Positions 43,312-52,311 are shown, counted from the first letter of the stretch. The stretch: 64,000 nt of DNA from Hamadaea sp013361475 (GCF_040654195.1 NZ_JBFAHM010000015.1:160020-224019); one strand, 5' to 3'. The notes: generated by a model not told the origin, from the letters alone. Translations and numbers: made by a program.

Positions 43312-44250
43312 ATGAGCCTGAACGCACCTTCGGCGCCCGCCGTCGACGAGGGGAAACCCGCATCGCGGGCCACTCCCGCCGGCGTGAGGCGCGCTCCCGC
43401 GGGCCCGGCGAGCGACCGGAGCCTCCGTGGCACGGTTCTGAACGTCTTCACCCACGGCATCCTGCTGACCTGGGCCGCGATGGTCGTGCTGCCGCTGGCG
43501 TGGGCGGTGCTGTCCTCGTTCAAGACCAGCGACGAGGTGCTCGCCAGCCCGTGGAGTCTGCCGGCCACCCCGCGGTGGGAGAACTTCGTGGAGGCATGGA
43601 CCACGGCCGAAATCGGCCGCTACTTCGTCAACACGGCCGTCGTGGTGACTGTCGGCTCGGCCCTGACGCTGAGCATGGGGGCCCTCGTCGCGTACGTCAT
43701 CGCCCGCTATTCGTTCCGCGGCAATCGCGCCGTCTACTACCTGTTCGTCCTGGGCATGACGTTTCCGACGTTCCTGGCGATCGTCCCGCTCTTCTTCGTC
43801 GCCCGCAGCCTGGGGCTGGCCGACTCGCTGATCGGGCTCGCGATCATCTACTCCGTCTACAGCCTGCCGTTCGCGGTGTTCTTCCTGACCGCGTACTTCC
43901 GCACGCTGCCGGCAGCGATGGCCGAGGCTGCCTTCATCGACGGCTGCGGACACTGGGGAACCTTCCTGCGGATCATGCTCCCGGTCGCCCGGCCCGGGTT
44001 GGTCAGCGTAGGGATCTTCGTCGTCCTCGGCCAATGGAACCAATACCTGCTGCCGCTGATCCTGCAGTCCAGCCCGGACAAGTATGTGCTCACGCAGGGC
44101 CTGGCCAACCTGGCGGTCAGCCAGGGCTATGCCGGGAACTGGAGCGCGCTGTTCGCCGGCCTCACCATCTCGATCCTGCCTGTCCTCGTCGTCTACCTGA
44201 GCTTCCAGCGCCAAATCCAGGCCGGCATGGTCGCCGGCGCGCTCAAGTGA
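43312..44250 (+). CDS. ngcG: NgcG-like CUT1 permease
   Basis: 312 residues. A hydrophilic Pro/Ala-rich N-terminus of about 38 residues precedes six TM helices (LNVFTHGILLTWAAMVVLPLAWAVLSSF onward). The MalG/NgcG-type EAA loop is AAMAEAAFIDGCGHWGTFLRIMLPVARPGL, with a Gly-Cys instead of Gly-Ala at the centre. AGGAACC precedes the ATG. It partners the upstream NgcF-like subunit; the ATPase must come from elsewhere, probably an MsiK-like protein. Confidence 0.92.
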   Translation: MSLNAPSAPAVDEGKPASRATPAGVRRAPAGPASDRSLRGTVLNVFTHGILLTWAAMVVLPLAWAVLSSFKTSDEVLASPWSLPATPRWENFVEAWTTAEIGRYFVNTAVVVTVGSALTLSMGALVAYVIARYSFRGNRAVYYLFVLGMTFPTFLAIVPLFFVARSLGLADSLIGLAIIYSVYSLPFAVFFLTAYFRTLPAAMAEAAFIDGCGHWGTFLRIMLPVARPGLVSVGIFVVLGQWNQYLLPLILQSSPDKYVLTQGLANLAVSQGYAGNWSALFAGLTISILPVLVVYLSFQRQIQAGMVAGALK

Positions 44251-44310
44251 TCCCCTTCAATCCGTGAGATGTGCCCCCACACTCGTCCGAGTCGTGAAGG
44301 AAGAGCCTCC

Positions 44311-44559
44311 GTGTCCACCAGACCTGTCGCCCGCCGGACCGTGCTGATCGGCGCGGCCGCGCTGGCCGCCGCGACCTACCCGCCCAGAGCCGCCCTCGGC
44401 GGCACCAAGGCGATGATCCGCGGCTACATCCATCTCAATGACATCGTCGTCGAAGCGAGCCCGGACGGCGTGCCGACGACGGTCACCGGGCCTTCCGTAC
44501 GGTGGGGCAATCCCCTCAACGGCCTGACCGGCACGATTCCGGTAGGCACCTATGGCTGA
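44311..44559 (+). CDS. Small Tat-signal protein, 82 aa
   Basis: 82 residues. A twin-Arg signal (VARRTVLIGAAALAAATYPPRAALGG) leads to a mature part of only about 55 residues (AMIRGYIHLNDIVVEASPDGVPTTVTGPSVRWGNPLNG...). The GTG start has AAGGAAGAGCC upstream. Its last 8 bases (ATGGCTGA) contain the start of the next gene, a frame-coupled overlap. I do not recognise the mature part. It is either a small exported protein or the signal and first strand of a once-longer secreted esterase whose catalytic part is now read separately. The exact coupling favours a genuine separate gene, but a frameshift cannot be excluded. Confidence 0.65.
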   Translation: MSTRPVARRTVLIGAAALAAATYPPRAALGGTKAMIRGYIHLNDIVVEASPDGVPTTVTGPSVRWGNPLNGLTGTIPVGTYG

Positions 44560-46525
44560 CGCCGAGACGGCGCCAGGGTTCAGCGCGTTCCTCGACGGAA
44601 TGTGGGATCCGTCGCTCCAGGTTCAGCACAACGTCTATCGCCGGACGAGACAGCGGCTCGCGGCCGGACGCGCGGCCAACGACCAGCTGCTCACACCGGA
44701 CGACGTACGGCGGCGGCAAGGAGAGCTTCGCCGCCTGGCCCTGGACGCGCTGGGCGGGGACCTGCCGGGCGACCGGCGGGTCCCCACCGCTCAACCCGCG
44801 GGCTCCGTGTGGGGGGACGGATACCGCGTCGACAAGCTGCTCGTCGACGTCGGCTCCGCAGTCCTCATCCCCGCCAACCTCTATCTGCCCGAGCCGCTCA
44901 GCGCACCGGCCGGGGCCGTACTGTTCCTCTGCGGACACGCCGACACCGGCAAGGCGGCATCGCGCTACCAGGCGATGTGCGCCCGGCTCGCCCGCGCGGG
45001 CCTGGTCACACTGACCTTCGACACCATCGGGCAGGGCGAGCGCAAGAGTTACCTCGACTCCGACGGCCGCGAGATCATCCCGGCCAACGTGCCGGAACAC
45101 TCGCACGCGGGTGTGCAGTGCTGGTGGGCCGGAGACTCCATCGCCCGCTACTTCGTCTCCGACGCCCGACGCATGCTCGACTACCTCGCCGCCCGCCCGG
45201 AGGTCGATCCCGATCGCATCGGCGTCGCCGGCAACAGCGGCGGCGGCACCCTCACAACCTGGCTCATGCTGACCGAGCCGCGGCTGGCGGCTGCGGCCCC
45301 CAGTTGCTTCATCAGCTCACGGGAGCACTATCAGCGCTCCGGGCAAGCGCAGGATCCCGAACAGATCATCCCCAGCGGCGCCCTCAACGGCCTCGATCAC
45401 GAGGACTTCCTGATCGCGATGGCACCGAAGCCGACGCTGGTGATGTCGGCGAACTACGACTTCTTCCCCGTCGAGGGAGCGGTGCGAACGGTGGCCCGCG
45501 CCCAGCGGATCTTCGACGTGCTCGGGGCGCCGCCGGACACACTCCAGCACGTGCGCGGCGACCACGACCACGGCCTGCATCCCCACCTGGCCACCGCGGC
45601 GGTCCGCTTCTTCGCACGTCATCTCGGCGGGCGGGCGGTGTTCCCCGAGAACGAGCCGCCGCTGCTCAGCACCGCAGATCTGCGCTGCACGCGTACCGGC
45701 CAGATCGCCTGGGACGCCCCCGACAGCCCACGGGTCTTCGACCTGAACCGTGAACGGCTGGCCCAGGCCGACCCCGGCGAAGGCCTGTCCTGGCTGCGAG
45801 AACGCCTGAAGTTCGGCCGCGAGCCCGGTCCGGAGTTCTACCCACGCTGGTGGCCGTACCGCAGGCCGGGCGTCCGCAAGGCGTTCTGGTGGCCGGAGCA
45901 CGACATCATCAACGCCGCCGTCGTCTTCGACCCACCCGGCCCGGCCGAGGGCATCGACATCCTCGTGCTCGACCGCGGCACCGACGACCTGCCCGCGTAT
46001 CAAGCCGCCTGCGAACGCGCGGCCGCCGCCGGCCGGCACGTCGTCGTGCTGGACGTGCGGGCGACCGGCTCGTTACGAGCACATCAGATCAACGAATTCG
46101 GGTTCGAGGCCACCTACGGCACGACGTTCAAGTTGGTATGCGACCTGATCGGCCTGGGCGACAGTCTCGGCGCGGCCCGCGTCCACGACGTACTGCGGGC
46201 AGTGGAGTTCGTGCGCTCCGAGCCCAGCCTCGGCGGGCCCGGGATGCCCGTCCGGCTCGTCGGCACCGGGCACGGCGCGTACCTGTGTCAGCTCGCGGCA
46301 GCGCTCGAACCCCGAATCGAACAACTGGTCTGTCTCACGCCGCCACTTGATCCCGTGGCCGTCGTCAACACCCGCTTCTACGGTCCGGAGCGTGATCACC
46401 AGTGTCTTATCCCGGGACTGGCCAAGAACTGCCCACAGCAGGATCTCGACAAGGCGCTCGGCGACCGCCGCTCGCCCGCCGACAGCTGGTTCAGCGCCGT
46501 GGCACCGCCGGTCACGCAGCCATAG
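44552..46525 (+). CDS. Tandem alpha/beta-hydrolase (carbohydrate esterase-like) with inactive second half
   Basis: 657 residues, no signal peptide. The first half (about 90-360) is an alpha/beta-hydrolase: oxyanion-region LFLCGHADTGKAA, FDTIGQGER, nucleophile Ser229 in GVAGNSGGG, acid Asp303 in SANYDFFP and His340 in GDHDHGLHP. This matches acetylxylan-esterase/dienelactone-hydrolase-type esterases. A second hydrolase-like half (about 460-640) has ILVLDRGTD, DVRATGS and an elbow GTGHGAY with Gly where the serine should be, so it is probably non-catalytic. Placement at the end of the importer operon suggests deacylation of imported esterified sugars. Substrate inferred only. Confidence 0.87.
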   Translation: MADAETAPGFSAFLDGMWDPSLQVQHNVYRRTRQRLAAGRAANDQLLTPDDVRRRQGELRRLALDALGGDLPGDRRVPTAQPAGSVWGDGYRVDKLLVDVGSAVLIPANLYLPEPLSAPAGAVLFLCGHADTGKAASRYQAMCARLARAGLVTLTFDTIGQGERKSYLDSDGREIIPANVPEHSHAGVQCWWAGDSIARYFVSDARRMLDYLAARPEVDPDRIGVAGNSGGGTLTTWLMLTEPRLAAAAPSCFISSREHYQRSGQAQDPEQIIPSGALNGLDHEDFLIAMAPKPTLVMSANYDFFPVEGAVRTVARAQRIFDVLGAPPDTLQHVRGDHDHGLHPHLATAAVRFFARHLGGRAVFPENEPPLLSTADLRCTRTGQIAWDAPDSPRVFDLNRERLAQADPGEGLSWLRERLKFGREPGPEFYPRWWPYRRPGVRKAFWWPEHDIINAAVVFDPPGPAEGIDILVLDRGTDDLPAYQAACERAAAAGRHVVVLDVRATGSLRAHQINEFGFEATYGTTFKLVCDLIGLGDSLGAARVHDVLRAVEFVRSEPSLGGPGMPVRLVGTGHGAYLCQLAAALEPRIEQLVCLTPPLDPVAVVNTRFYGPERDHQCLIPGLAKNCPQQDLDKALGDRRSPADSWFSAVAPPVTQP

Positions 46526-46646
46526 CGCGGCCGGCGCCGACCACGCGCCGAATGCGGCGGAATCAACGGTATCCGGCTTGCCGGTACGAGCCTGCGGGCG
46601 GCGCCGAAATGCCGCACGTTCGGTTGGCCGGCCCTAGACTGGTCTT

Positions 46647-46952
46647 ATGGCTGAAAGCCGGACGCCGCTGGACGACGGCACGATCCAGACACGCCTTGAT
46701 GAGCTCCCGGACTGGCACGGCGACCGGTCGGGCATCACTCGTGTGGTCGAACTGCCGTCCTTTCCGGAGGCTATCGCGGTCGTCGATGCGGTGGCGCAGG
46801 TCGCCGAGGAAATGGACCACCATCCGGATATCGACATCCGCTGGCGGACGCTGACCTTTCACAACGTCACCTACACCGAGAACGCTGTGACGGCGCTGGA
46901 CCTGGAGCTGGCCCGGCGGATCGACGACGTCGTCGCCCGCCACAGCGGCTGA
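46647..46952 (+). CDS. phhB: Pterin-4a-carbinolamine dehydratase (PhhB/PCD)
   Basis: 101 residues, the standard PCD length. The active-site stretch is EEMDHHPDIDIRWRTLTFHNVTYTENAVTALDLELARRID, with the His-His-Pro and the VxTHxxxGLT-equivalent helix. The enzyme dehydrates 4a-hydroxytetrahydrobiopterin or acts as a dimerisation cofactor in the cytoplasm. No aromatic hydroxylase gene is in the window, so it may serve an aromatic amino acid hydroxylase elsewhere or a moonlighting pterin role. It is convergent with the lyase gene. Confidence 0.93.
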   Translation: MAESRTPLDDGTIQTRLDELPDWHGDRSGITRVVELPSFPEAIAVVDAVAQVAEEMDHHPDIDIRWRTLTFHNVTYTENAVTALDLELARRIDDVVARHSG

Positions 46953-46975
46953 CCCGTCTCAGCGCCACAGTCCGG

Positions 46976-48394
46976 TCAGGTGAGGCCGTCCAGATAGCGG
47001 TGGGCCCGCTGGGCCGCACTCTGCGCGATCACCGAGGCCAGCCCCGCATGGGTTGCCGGGTCAAGCAGCTTTCGCAGGTGCGTCTGGTCGAGGAGGCCGG
47101 TCACGCGGGGGTCGCGGCTCAGGATCTCCAGGAAGTCTTCGCCGGCCACGGCAGCCCGCATCGAGTCCTCGTGGACGATCACGTGCGCGTGGTCGCGTCC
47201 TACGACGTCGGCCAATGCGATCATGATCGCCTCGGAGGAGATGAGGCCGCCGCTGAGGCTGAGGTTCCGGCGCATCCGTTCGGGGAAGACCGCCAGTCCG
47301 GCCAGGATGTGGCGTAGCCGCACGAACAGGTCTCCCATGGCGATGAGGGACCGTTCCAGGATGTCGGTGAGCAACGCGGTGGCCCCGCCGTCGGCTTCGT
47401 GCGGATGGACGAGGGCCTCGACGGCGATGGGTGCGAGGGCCCGGATCTCGGCCGACAGCTGGAGCACGTCGTAGGTGAGCTTCGGGTTCCGCTTGTGCGG
47501 CATGGTGGAACTGCCGATGGAACCGTCCGGCACCGGTTCGCTCAGCTCGCCGAACTCGGTCTGCATCAGCGACGCGACGTCGGCGCAGACGCGAGCCGCC
47601 GCGGCGGAGGTCAGGGCCAGCGCGGAGGCGTACGCCGCGAAGGGGTCGAGCAGCGCCCGGGACGGCACCGGCATCGGCTGGAGTCCGAGGTCTTCGGCGA
47701 TCAACTCCTGGACCTGGGGTCCTTCCTGTCCCAGGGCGGCGAACGTCCCTACTGCGCCGCCCATCATGACCGTCAGGCAGGGCTGGATGGCGGCTTCGGC
47801 GCGTTGGTGCGCCCGGACGAGTTCGTCCAGCCAGACCGCGGCTTTGAAGCCGAACGTGATGGGCACCGCGTGCTGACCGTGCGTACGCCCGGCCATCAGC
47901 ACGTCGGCGTTGTCCTCGGCGAGGTCCGCGACGATGGCGACGACCTCTTCGTGCAGCCGGGCGACGATCGCGTGGGCTTGCTTCAACAGCAGCGCGTGAC
48001 CGGTCTGCATCACGTTCTGGGAGGTCGCCCCCCAGTGGACGTAGCCGCCGGCCTTGTCGCCGGCGACCCGGACCAGTTCCGAGATCAACGGCATCAGCGG
48101 ATGCCCCTGCTCGGCCAGCGCACGGCGTACACGATGGGTGTCCATGCGGCTCAGGTGAGCCGCGTCCTCGATGACCGCGGCCTGTTCGGCCGGGACGATG
48201 CCGACCTTCGCCTGGGCGCGCGCGAGGGCCGCCTCGACGTCGAGCCAGGCCTGCCAGACGCTCTCCGTCGTGAACAGCGAGCGGATGCCGGCGTCCGGGA
48301 GGTTGTAGTCGGTGAACCGGGTCGCTTTACCCGCCACCTCGGCGATGGTCGGCACGGTCGGATGCGGTCTGTCAGGCGTGGTGCCGGCCGTCAT
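46976..48394 (-). CDS. Fumarase/aspartase-superfamily lyase (PcaB/adenylosuccinate lyase-like)
   Basis: 472 residues. Superfamily motifs are intact: WGATSQ (121-126), GRTHGQHAVP (169-178, with the His base region) and the signature GSSTMPHKRNP (294-304), with the mobile-loop serine. The enzyme eliminates a fumarate- or maleate-type product from a succinyl- or carboxymuconate-type substrate. Overall length and the N-terminal DYNLPDAGIRSLFTTESVWQAWLDVEAALARAQ fit the 3-carboxymuconate cycloisomerase branch. Its start is 6 nt after the permease stop in the LacI-ABC operon, so its substrate is probably the imported molecule. Protocatechuate-pathway partners are absent, so a muconate role is doubtful. 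Confidence 0.88.
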   Translation of the reverse strand: MTAGTTPDRPHPTVPTIAEVAGKATRFTDYNLPDAGIRSLFTTESVWQAWLDVEAALARAQAKVGIVPAEQAAVIEDAAHLSRMDTHRVRRALAEQGHPLMPLISELVRVAGDKAGGYVHWGATSQNVMQTGHALLLKQAHAIVARLHEEVVAIVADLAEDNADVLMAGRTHGQHAVPITFGFKAAVWLDELVRAHQRAEAAIQPCLTVMMGGAVGTFAALGQEGPQVQELIAEDLGLQPMPVPSRALLDPFAAYASALALTSAAAARVCADVASLMQTEFGELSEPVPDGSIGSSTMPHKRNPKLTYDVLQLSAEIRALAPIAVEALVHPHEADGGATALLTDILERSLIAMGDLFVRLRHILAGLAVFPERMRRNLSLSGGLISSEAIMIALADVVGRDHAHVIVHEDSMRAAVAGEDFLEILSRDPRVTGLLDQTHLRKLLDPATHAGLASVIAQSAAQRAHRYLDGLT

Positions 48395-48400
48395 TGTGTG

Positions 48401-50155
48401 TCATACCCCCATGCGGCGCCGCGGTCGGCGCCCGTGTTCGAGCCGATTCGAAACGACCAGGATGATGAAGATCAGGACGATCTGGAGCGTGCCGTACGCC
48501 GACGCCGTGCCGAAGTCGGCCGCGTAGATACGCTGGTAGATCGCCACTGACAGTGGGGCGAGGCCTACCGGGTAGACGATGACCGAGGCGACGTACTCGC
48601 CGACGCCTTCGACGAAGGCCAGGAGAGCGCCTGCTACGACACCCTTCGCGATCAGGGGAAACACGACGGTGCGCAACGCCCGCAGCGGTGATGCGCCCAG
48701 AGATTGCGCGGCCTCGTCGATGGACGGATCGACCTGCGCGATCGCGGCGCCGGTGGAGCGGAACACCAGCGGCATGAACCGGACGAAGTAGGCCACCGGC
48801 AGGATCGCGATCGAGCCGACGAGGACGAGCCCCAGCGACGACGGCGAGTCCCCGCTGAACGCGGAGACCAGGTTGATGCCGATGACCGTGCCCGGCAACG
48901 CCCACGGCAGCATGACCGCCAGGTCGAGCAGCGAGCCGCCGCGCCGGCCGGGCCACCGGGCGATGATCCAGGCGGCCGCGACGCCGATGACGACGGCCGC
49001 GATGGTGGCGATGAGGCTCGTCTGAACGCTGACGTTGATGGGGAGGAGGCTGGCCGGATCGGTGAAGATCCGGGTGTAGTTGGCGAACGTGTAGTCCGGC
49101 GGCAAGACTTGGATCGTCCATGCTCGATCCACGGAGAACGACACGAGCACGATGACCGCGATCGGCGCCAGCAGCACGAGACTCAGCACGACGCTGCCTG
49201 CGAAGGCGAACGCGGATCGGATTCCCCGCACCTGGGACCGTGACCGCTGGACACCCTTGGACAGGCTGCGGTGAATGCGCCGGCCTTGATACCACCGCAT
49301 CAGCAGCAGGAAGCCGATCGAGACCACGGCCAGCACGGTCGACTGCGCGGCAGCGAGCTCGTACATGCCACCGGTCCGTGTGGCGACGATCTGCATCGTG
49401 AGGGTTTGCACGTTGTACAGCTGAGGCGCGGTGAACGAGCCCATGGACCGCATGAAGGTCAGCAGCCCACCCGAGACCAACGCCGGGGTGAGCATCGGCA
49501 GCACGACGGTCGCCCAGACTTTCCAGCGTGGCGCGCCCAGGCTCTGTGCCGCTTCCTCCATCGACGGGTCCATCCCGGACAGTCCGGCCGCCACCGTGAG
49601 ATAGAAGTACGGATACATCGTGAAGGTATGCACGAGCAGGACGCCGCCGACGCCGCCGACTGATACGGCGCCGGCATTGACGCCCAGGATCTCGTGCGCC
49701 GCCCGCGGCAGGATGCCCGTTTCGCTGAAGAGCAGGACGAAGGACACCGCGCCGATGAGGGGCGGCAGCGCCATCGGCAGCACGGCGAGCACCTCGAGCG
49801 CTCGGCGGCCCGGGAACTGGAACCGGGTCAGCAGCACCGCCAGCAGCGTGCCGACCAGTGCGCACAACACGACGGAGGCGAGCGAGATGCCCACCGACAA
49901 CACCAAGGCCGTCCGGGCGCTGCCGGAGAAGAACGTCCCGTAGTTGCCCGACAGCCCTCGCCCGTCCGCGCTCGACACCGCCGTATGCACCATCGGCACC
50001 ACGACGAAGAAGGAGATGACCAAGAAGACCGGCAGCGTCAGCAGGTAGATGAACCGGTCGCCGGCGGTCAGCCGTCGCCGCGGTCGTCCGCGCCTCGGGT
50101 TGGCGCCGGCCGGTGTGGCCTCAGCGGCCGGCGGCGCGAGGTCGGTCGTCGTCAT
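48401..50155 (-). CDS. Fused ABC permease (FbpB/AfuB-type, two permease domains in one)
   Basis: 584 residues with about twelve TM helices. Two permease halves each carry an EAA loop: DPSMEEAAQSLGAPRWKVWATVVLPMLTPALV around residues 180-210, and DPSIDEAAQSLGASPLRALRTVVFPLIAKGVV in the second half. This double-length protein is the FbpB (iron), 2-aminoethylphosphonate or thiamine-type permease. ATG 50155 overlaps the ATPase stop by 4 nt (ATGA); an ATG five codons upstream is possible. It is cotranscribed with the ATPase and the lyase. Confidence 0.92.
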   Translation of the reverse strand: MTTTDLAPPAAEATPAGANPRRGRPRRRLTAGDRFIYLLTLPVFLVISFFVVVPMVHTAVSSADGRGLSGNYGTFFSGSARTALVLSVGISLASVVLCALVGTLLAVLLTRFQFPGRRALEVLAVLPMALPPLIGAVSFVLLFSETGILPRAAHEILGVNAGAVSVGGVGGVLLVHTFTMYPYFYLTVAAGLSGMDPSMEEAAQSLGAPRWKVWATVVLPMLTPALVSGGLLTFMRSMGSFTAPQLYNVQTLTMQIVATRTGGMYELAAAQSTVLAVVSIGFLLLMRWYQGRRIHRSLSKGVQRSRSQVRGIRSAFAFAGSVVLSLVLLAPIAVIVLVSFSVDRAWTIQVLPPDYTFANYTRIFTDPASLLPINVSVQTSLIATIAAVVIGVAAAWIIARWPGRRGGSLLDLAVMLPWALPGTVIGINLVSAFSGDSPSSLGLVLVGSIAILPVAYFVRFMPLVFRSTGAAIAQVDPSIDEAAQSLGASPLRALRTVVFPLIAKGVVAGALLAFVEGVGEYVASVIVYPVGLAPLSVAIYQRIYAADFGTASAYGTLQIVLIFIILVVSNRLEHGRRPRRRMGV

Positions 50156-51225
50156 TGCGGTATCAGCCATGTGCTGCCCTCATCGATCGCTAGTCCGACG
50201 CGCTGACTCCGCTCGGGACCGATCTGCCGGTCGGGGACCGACACGACGACGGTGGTGTCGCCGACCTCGACGGTGGCGGTCAGTGTGGCGCCCAGGTACT
50301 CGACCCGGGTGACGACCCCTTGCAGGTGCGCCTCGGATTCGGCCACCAGCCGGACGGCCTGGGGGCGTACCGACAGTTCGGCTTGTGCCCCGATGTCCAC
50401 CTGCATGCTGGGGGAGCGCGGCACCGTGATGACCGGGGCGCCCCCGGCGAGCGATACCTCGGCCGTCTCGCCGCCCACCGAGACGACCGAGACGGGCAGG
50501 ACGTTGCTGCGGCCGATGAACCGGGCCACGAAGGAGGTCGCCGGCTGACGGTAGATGCGGCGAGGCTCGTCGACCTGGTGCGCGCGGCCGTCGGCGAGGA
50601 CGGCGATCCGGTCGCTGATCGCCATCGCCTCCGCCTGGTCGTGCGTGACGTAAACCGCGGTCGTGCCGCTGTTCTCCTGCACCTCGCGGATCTGCGTGCG
50701 GGTCTCCTCCCGCAGCTTGGCGTCGAGGTTGGACAGCGGTTCGTCGAGCAGGAGCAGGTCGGGCTGGATGACGACCGCGCGTGCGAGGGCGACCCGTTGC
50801 TGCTGGCCACCCGAGAGCTGGTCGATGGACCGGTCGCCGAGGCCCGTCAGCCCGACCATCGACAGCGCCGCAGCCACTCGCTCGTCCCGGCTGTCACGCG
50901 CAGTCCGCCGGATCTTCAGCCCGTACGCCACATTCTCGGCGACCGACATGTGCGGGAACAGCGCGTAGTTCTGGAAGACCATCCCGACGCCACGCTTGTG
51001 CGGCGCGAGGCCGGTGACGTCGCGGTCGCCGAACCAGATCGAGCCGCTCGTCGGTGCGACGAATCCGGCCACCATCCGCAACAGCGTCGACTTGCCGCAG
51101 CCCGAGGGCCCGAGGAGGGTGAAGAACTCACCGGCTCGGATCGTCAGATCCGCGGAGATGGCGGGCTCAGCCTCGGGCGAGGCAGCGTAGGTCTTGCTCA
51201 CCCGGTCGAGTCGAATCGGGATCAT
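50152..51225 (-). CDS. ABC transporter ATP-binding protein (FbpC/PotA-like)
   Basis: 357 residues. Walker A GPSGCGKST, Q-loop in VFQNYALFPHMSVAENVAYGL, signature LSGGQQQR, Walker B LLLDEPLSNLDAK and the switch His in VTHDQAEA are all present, followed by a TOBE_2-type C-terminal domain (about 240-357). It energises uptake with the fused permease and the downstream-encoded binding lipoprotein. GAGGGAG precedes the ATG. The ABC module is complete here, unlike the two CUT1 systems in this window. Confidence 0.95.
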   Translation of the reverse strand: MIPIRLDRVSKTYAASPEAEPAISADLTIRAGEFFTLLGPSGCGKSTLLRMVAGFVAPTSGSIWFGDRDVTGLAPHKRGVGMVFQNYALFPHMSVAENVAYGLKIRRTARDSRDERVAAALSMVGLTGLGDRSIDQLSGGQQQRVALARAVVIQPDLLLLDEPLSNLDAKLREETRTQIREVQENSGTTAVYVTHDQAEAMAISDRIAVLADGRAHQVDEPRRIYRQPATSFVARFIGRSNVLPVSVVSVGGETAEVSLAGGAPVITVPRSPSMQVDIGAQAELSVRPQAVRLVAESEAHLQGVVTRVEYLGATLTATVEVGDTTVVVSVPDRQIGPERSQRVGLAIDEGSTWLIPQ

Positions 51226-51261
51226 GCGCGCTCCCTCGCACTTGGCCTGGGGTGGCCGAGG

Positions 51262-52311
51262 TCAGCCACGGTTCTTGATGTGGTCGATCCAGTACTGGAT
51301 CCAGGTTTCGGTGTTGGCAGTGACCACCTTGCTGTCCACCGGCAGCTCCGTGTAGGTGAGGTTGGCGAGCCACTCCGGCTTGTCGGTGATCGGGACGGAC
51401 GGAATCTGGAAGGCGTTCTTCGCCAGCCAGGCCTGAGTCTTGTCCGACAGGAGGAAGGTGGCGAACGCGTCAGCTCCAGCGGCGTTCGGACCGCCCTTGA
51501 CCTTCGCGACACCGTCGAGGTTGACGGGAGCGCCGGAGGCCGGGACCTTGATGGAGAACGGCGCGCCCTTGGCCGCCTGGGCGAGGATGTCCTGCTGGTT
51601 CCAGATCGTCAGGGGCGCTTCCTGCCGCTGGAGCCGCAGGTAGAGGTCCGATGGGTTGGCCGCGTAGTCCTTGGTGTTGGCGTCCAGCTTCTTCAGGAAG
51701 TCGTAGCCGGCGTCGGGCGTGGACGTCTTCGCGTACTGCTGGTAGATGAGCGCGGAGAAGACGCTGCGCATCGTGCCCGACGGGGCGACGTCGCGGATCA
51801 GGATCTTGTCCTTGTACCTGGGCAGGATCAGATCGGCCCAGTCGGTGGGGACGTCCGCGGGCTTCAGCATGTCGTGGTTGTACGCGATGAGCTGGAGTTG
51901 CTGCTGTTCGGCCAGCCAGGCGTCGCCGGTGCCGTGGAACTTGGCCGGCACCCGGTTCAGGATGTCCCCGCCGAACGGCGTGAGCAAACCCTTGCCCGCT
52001 GCGCCCTCGAACTGTGAAGGCGTGCCGCCCCACCAGACGTCGGCCTGTGGGCGGGCCTTCTCCGCGGTCACCCGGTCGGCGACCTCCTGCGCGCCGAGCG
52101 TCAGCAGCTGCACCTTGTATTCGGGGTGCGCCGCCTGGAACTCCTTGACGACGTAATCGGTGATGTTGCTGGGACGAGGCGAGTACACGGTGACCGTGGT
52201 CTGGCCCGGCGACTGCGCCGAGCTGTCGGACAGGCCGCAGCCTGCCGCCGCGAAGGCGGCCACCGCCGCCAGAGCTGACAGAGCGGTGAGCCTCGGTGCG
52301 AGCCGCTTCAT
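51262..52311 (-). CDS. Fe3+/phosphonate-type solute-binding lipoprotein
   Basis: 349 residues. The lipobox AAAGC gives Cys25 as the anchor. The mature part is a type II periplasmic-binding protein of the FbpA/AfuA group: TVTVYSPRPSNITDYVVKEFQAAHPEYKVQLL, ADVWWGGTPSQFEGAAGKGLL, LAEQQQLQLIAYN, GTMRSVFSALIYQQYA and IQYWIDHIKNRG. It lacks an obvious pair of adjacent Tyr ligands typical of iron-binding FbpA, so the ligand may be an organic anion, phosphonate or sugar phosphate. AAGGAGG precedes ATG 52311. It is first of four genes with ATPase, permease and lyase. Confidence 0.9.
   Translation of the reverse strand: MKRLAPRLTALSALAAVAAFAAAGCGLSDSSAQSPGQTTVTVYSPRPSNITDYVVKEFQAAHPEYKVQLLTLGAQEVADRVTAEKARPQADVWWGGTPSQFEGAAGKGLLTPFGGDILNRVPAKFHGTGDAWLAEQQQLQLIAYNHDMLKPADVPTDWADLILPRYKDKILIRDVAPSGTMRSVFSALIYQQYAKTSTPDAGYDFLKKLDANTKDYAANPSDLYLRLQRQEAPLTIWNQQDILAQAAKGAPFSIKVPASGAPVNLDGVAKVKGGPNAAGADAFATFLLSDKTQAWLAKNAFQIPSVPITDKPEWLANLTYTELPVDSKVVTANTETWIQYWIDHIKNRG

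Noticed and set aside
46976..48394. Assignment of the lyase as true 3-carboxymuconate cycloisomerase (PcaB)
   Set aside because: No protocatechuate branch genes are nearby and the operon is with an Fbp-type importer; only superfamily membership is supported.
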